DNA of 64,000 bases from Pseudomonadales bacterium. Lineage in GTDB: Bacteria > Pseudomonadota > Gammaproteobacteria > Pseudomonadales > Pseudohongiellaceae. Each line of letters starts with the position of its first letter. The first letter of the stretch is position 1. The notes under the pieces were generated by a model. It worked only from the letters and a program-made list of their open reading frames with translations, was not told where the DNA came from and searched no databases. Both the position numbers and the translations under genes were made by a program. Below, piece after piece: positions 61,991 to 64,000 of this stretch. The DNA is taken from positions 1,556,280 through 1,620,279 of the forward strand of contig WLWQ01000001.1 of assembly GCA_012103535.1 (NCBI GenBank), in the 5' to 3' direction.

Positions 61991-64000
61991 TTACGTCGAC
62001 TGAATCGAAGCAGTTCCTAACCAACGTTTTAAGGTTCTCCCCATTGTTTCTGACTCAATAGGTTTTGCCAGGTAGTCATCCATTCCCGCACTTAAACAAC
62101 GTTGCTCATCTTCTTCCATAGCATTGGCGGTCAATGCGACGATAGGAGTGTGTTTAGCTCCCGTTTTCTTCTGATACTCGCGTATCTGAGTCGTTGCCTC
62201 GAATCCATCCATGCGAGGCATCTGGCAGTCCATAAAAATCAGATCAAAGTTTTCTTCAGTAATTTTTTGTAACGCTTGCAATCCATCTTCGGCTTTATCA
62301 CAGATGATTCCGAATTTTTTTAACATGCGTGCCGCAACCATTTGATTTACAACATTGTCTTCCACCAGCAAGACTTTAGCATTGCTTGTAGAAGTAAATC
62401 GCGCAGCACTTTGTTTTCTTACCGTTTCCTGTTCCTCAAGTAAGGCATTTCGCAATAATGCCATGCGCAAAGGCAATATTATTTCGGTTATATTGTCTTC
62501 CTTCTTATTTTTTGAATAACGCGGTACCAGATGTATAGCACGACCGCTCATTGGGATTAAATTTCGATTATCGGTGATTGTCACATCGGGAATTGTCGCA
62601 TTGTCGCCTTCTTCCAGTAGTGGAATCCCCAATCGATTCAATAATTTCTGCACGGAAAGGTTCATGCAATCAGAACTTAAACTTGACGCTACTTTAAGTC
62701 TACTTAATTCCGCGTTTGGTAAATCATATTTCTGATGCTGAGCCAGCTCTAATGGAGTAGAGAATTTGAAAATCGAGCCTTTGTCTGCTTCGCTTTCGAA
62801 ACTAATTTCGCCTCCCATCAACTTAACGACTTGCTTACAGATCGTTAGGCCGAGGCCAGTGCCACCATACTTTCTGGTTGTGCTCCCGTCTGCCTGACCA
62901 AAAGCTTCAAATAGACTCGCTTGATTTTTTTTGCTCACTCCGATGCCAGTGTCTTCGATGCGAACAAGCAATGTTGATTGGTCCATTTGAGTTTCTACAT
63001 CGCAATGTATTAACACATGACCGGTATGCGTGAACTTAACAGCGTTACCAATTAAATTGAGAAGTACCTGACGAAGACGGGTGGGATCCACCATGAACGA
63101 ATCGAAAGCATTTGGCTCAATAACACTATAGAGTTCAACTTCTTTACGTACCGCTACCTGATACATGATGCTAGCGACTTCTTCAACAACATCCCCCGGC
63201 GCTGTAGGGATAGGTGATATATTCATCTTGCCGGCTTCAATCTTGGAAAGATCAAGAATGTCATTGATAACCGATACTAGCCCCGTCGCTGAGCGACTGG
63301 CTATTTCCACATAATCACGTTGTTCAGAAGACAAGGTGCAATCCCTAAGAAGATCAAGCATGCCCACCACGCCATTCATTGGCGTGCGAATCTCATGACT
63401 CATATTCGCCAGAAACTGGCTCTTTATTACCGACGCATGCACTGCCGCTTCTTTCGCATCTTCCAATTCAACAATAGTGCCTTCCAAATCGGTACTGTAC
63501 TTGGATAACTGCTGATCTCTCTGTTCGATCTGTTCCAGCATCGTGTTGAATTGTTCAACCAGAAATCCAGTTTCGTCATCGGCGAGCTTGGTGGCTCGAA
63601 TACTGAAATCGTTTTCTTTCGCCACATGGGCTGCTGTACTTTTCAGCGATTCAATCGGGCGCGAAATTGAACGTGCCAATATCCGGGAAATTGGCACAAC
63701 TAAAACCATCATTACAGCGAGGATTATTATTGTCGCAAATATCTGGTTTAGGAGACTGTCGATTAAATCCACATGGGCGGCCCTAACCAACAAGTATCCT
63801 ACGATGTTCTGTCCTTGTTGAACCGGCTGTAAAATCCAGGACTCACGCCAGGTTGATAGGTTTTCTATGGTGTCAAGATTATCGCTGTTTCGAGCTGCAT
63901 CGACTAATAAACTGGAGTCACCTATTGCGGCAAAAATCTGCTGTTCTGTGTCCAGCAACAATGCACCGACGACGCGATCATCATTGTCCATCGTACTCAA
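61991..64000 (-). CDS. Hybrid sensor histidine kinase, 5' end cut by the window edge
   Basis: The frame is open to the window end; the apparent TTG start at 64000 is not real evidence of a start. The visible 669 residues contain part of a periplasmic sensor (GALLLDTEQQIFAAIGDSSL), a membrane helix (IFATIIILAVMMVLVVPISRI), HAMP, HisKA with KSQFLANMSHEIRTPMNGVV, HATPase (NLIGNAVKFTH, EDTGIGVSKKN, KYGGTGLGLTICKQV) and a C-terminal receiver (VLLVEDNVVNQMVAARML, DLIFMDCQMPRMDG, YLAKPIE). The layout resembles BarA/ArcB-like hybrid kinases with a degenerate receiver-like domain in between (about 450-540). It is convergent with the TonB receptor gene. Confidence 0.88.
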   Translation of the reverse strand: MSTMDNDDRVVGALLLDTEQQIFAAIGDSSLLVDAARNSDNLDTIENLSTWRESWILQPVQQGQNIVGYLLVRAAHVDLIDSLLNQIFATIIILAVMMVLVVPISRILARSISRPIESLKSTAAHVAKENDFSIRATKLADDETGFLVEQFNTMLEQIEQRDQQLSKYSTDLEGTIVELEDAKEAAVHASVIKSQFLANMSHEIRTPMNGVVGMLDLLRDCTLSSEQRDYVEIASRSATGLVSVINDILDLSKIEAGKMNISPIPTAPGDVVEEVASIMYQVAVRKEVELYSVIEPNAFDSFMVDPTRLRQVLLNLIGNAVKFTHTGHVLIHCDVETQMDQSTLLVRIEDTGIGVSKKNQASLFEAFGQADGSTTRKYGGTGLGLTICKQVVKLMGGEISFESEADKGSIFKFSTPLELAQHQKYDLPNAELSRLKVASSLSSDCMNLSVQKLLNRLGIPLLEEGDNATIPDVTITDNRNLIPMSGRAIHLVPRYSKNKKEDNITEIILPLRMALLRNALLEEQETVRKQSAARFTSTSNAKVLLVEDNVVNQMVAARMLKKFGIICDKAEDGLQALQKITEENFDLIFMDCQMPRMDGFEATTQIREYQKKTGAKHTPIVALTANAMEEDEQRCLSAGMDDYLAKPIESETMGRTLKRWLGTASIQST

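Noticed and set aside
1..64000. CRISPR arrays, tRNA or rRNA genes, prophage
   Set aside because: No regularly spaced short repeats, tRNA-like cloverleaf sequence, rRNA sequence or phage structural genes were recognised by eye.

Overview
The window reads as chromosome of an aerobic, probably marine gammaproteobacterium. The signs are moderate GC, a gammaproteobacterial-type arginine succinyltransferase (AST) operon, two large TonB-dependent receptors, an S9 peptidase, sulfur-oxidation enzymes, hybrid histidine kinases, and a membrane-anchored beta-propeller protein with the LLEELKRRKVFRV N-terminus common in marine gammaproteobacteria. The genus cannot be named from this sequence. Apart from one 2-kb cassette-like block I see no insertion sequence, phage, CRISPR array, rRNA or tRNA.

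Layout. 0-5 kb: the 3' end of an unknown gene, a CBS-domain protein, an ABC ATPase / PhyH dioxygenase / esterase group and a small cytochrome c. 4.8-10.2 kb: a TonB receptor and a TolB-like propeller protein, each cut by one in-frame stop. 10.5-21.2 kb: an NTF2-like protein, then a minus-strand run of aldehyde dehydrogenase (again with an in-frame stop), acetolactate-synthase-like enzyme, SDR, DUF1428, GAPDH, SDR, thiolase-like protein, a double NTF2-like protein and a beta-lactamase-fold hydrolase. 21.3-29.9 kb: hydrolases, an HTH membrane protein, an isoprenylcysteine-methyltransferase-like protein, a Usp protein, an rRNA-methyltransferase-like protein, GMC oxidoreductase plus GST, and a lipocalin-like secreted protein. 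30.0-33.4 kb: a TPR protein (in-frame stop), a SoxC/SorA-like molybdoenzyme and its cytochrome c. 33.4-35.5 kb: four small orphan genes separated by attC-like repeats about 420-460 bp apart and bounded by a palindromic element. 35.5-46.6 kb: DUF5916 protein, hybrid kinase, persulfide dioxygenase, multicopper oxidase, cytochrome b561, OFA transporter, a hidden selenoprotein and alkaline phosphatase. 46.6-53.6 kb: the AST operon with a divergent Lrp-type regulator. 53.6-64 kb: a frameshifted BvgS-like kinase, an S9 peptidase, a TonB receptor and another hybrid kinase running off the edge.

Main discoveries. (1) At 44638-44856 (minus) lies a 72-residue SelW-like (Rdx family) selenoprotein whose CxxU motif is encoded by an in-frame UGA followed by a well-placed bacterial-SECIS-type hairpin; an ordinary ORF search misses it. 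(2) Five otherwise well-preserved genes are each broken by one small lesion: TAG, TAA, TAG and TGA nonsense codons, and a 5-bp tandem duplication. Reading continues in the original frame after each nonsense codon, so the lesions look recent, or they are consensus errors, or the stops are read through. (3) The AST operon lacks an AstE of the usual type in this window and carries an M20 metallopeptidase at that place. (4) The 33.4-35.5 kb block resembles an integron cassette array without an integrase in view.

All calls rest on reading sequence and protein motifs by eye; no database search was run.
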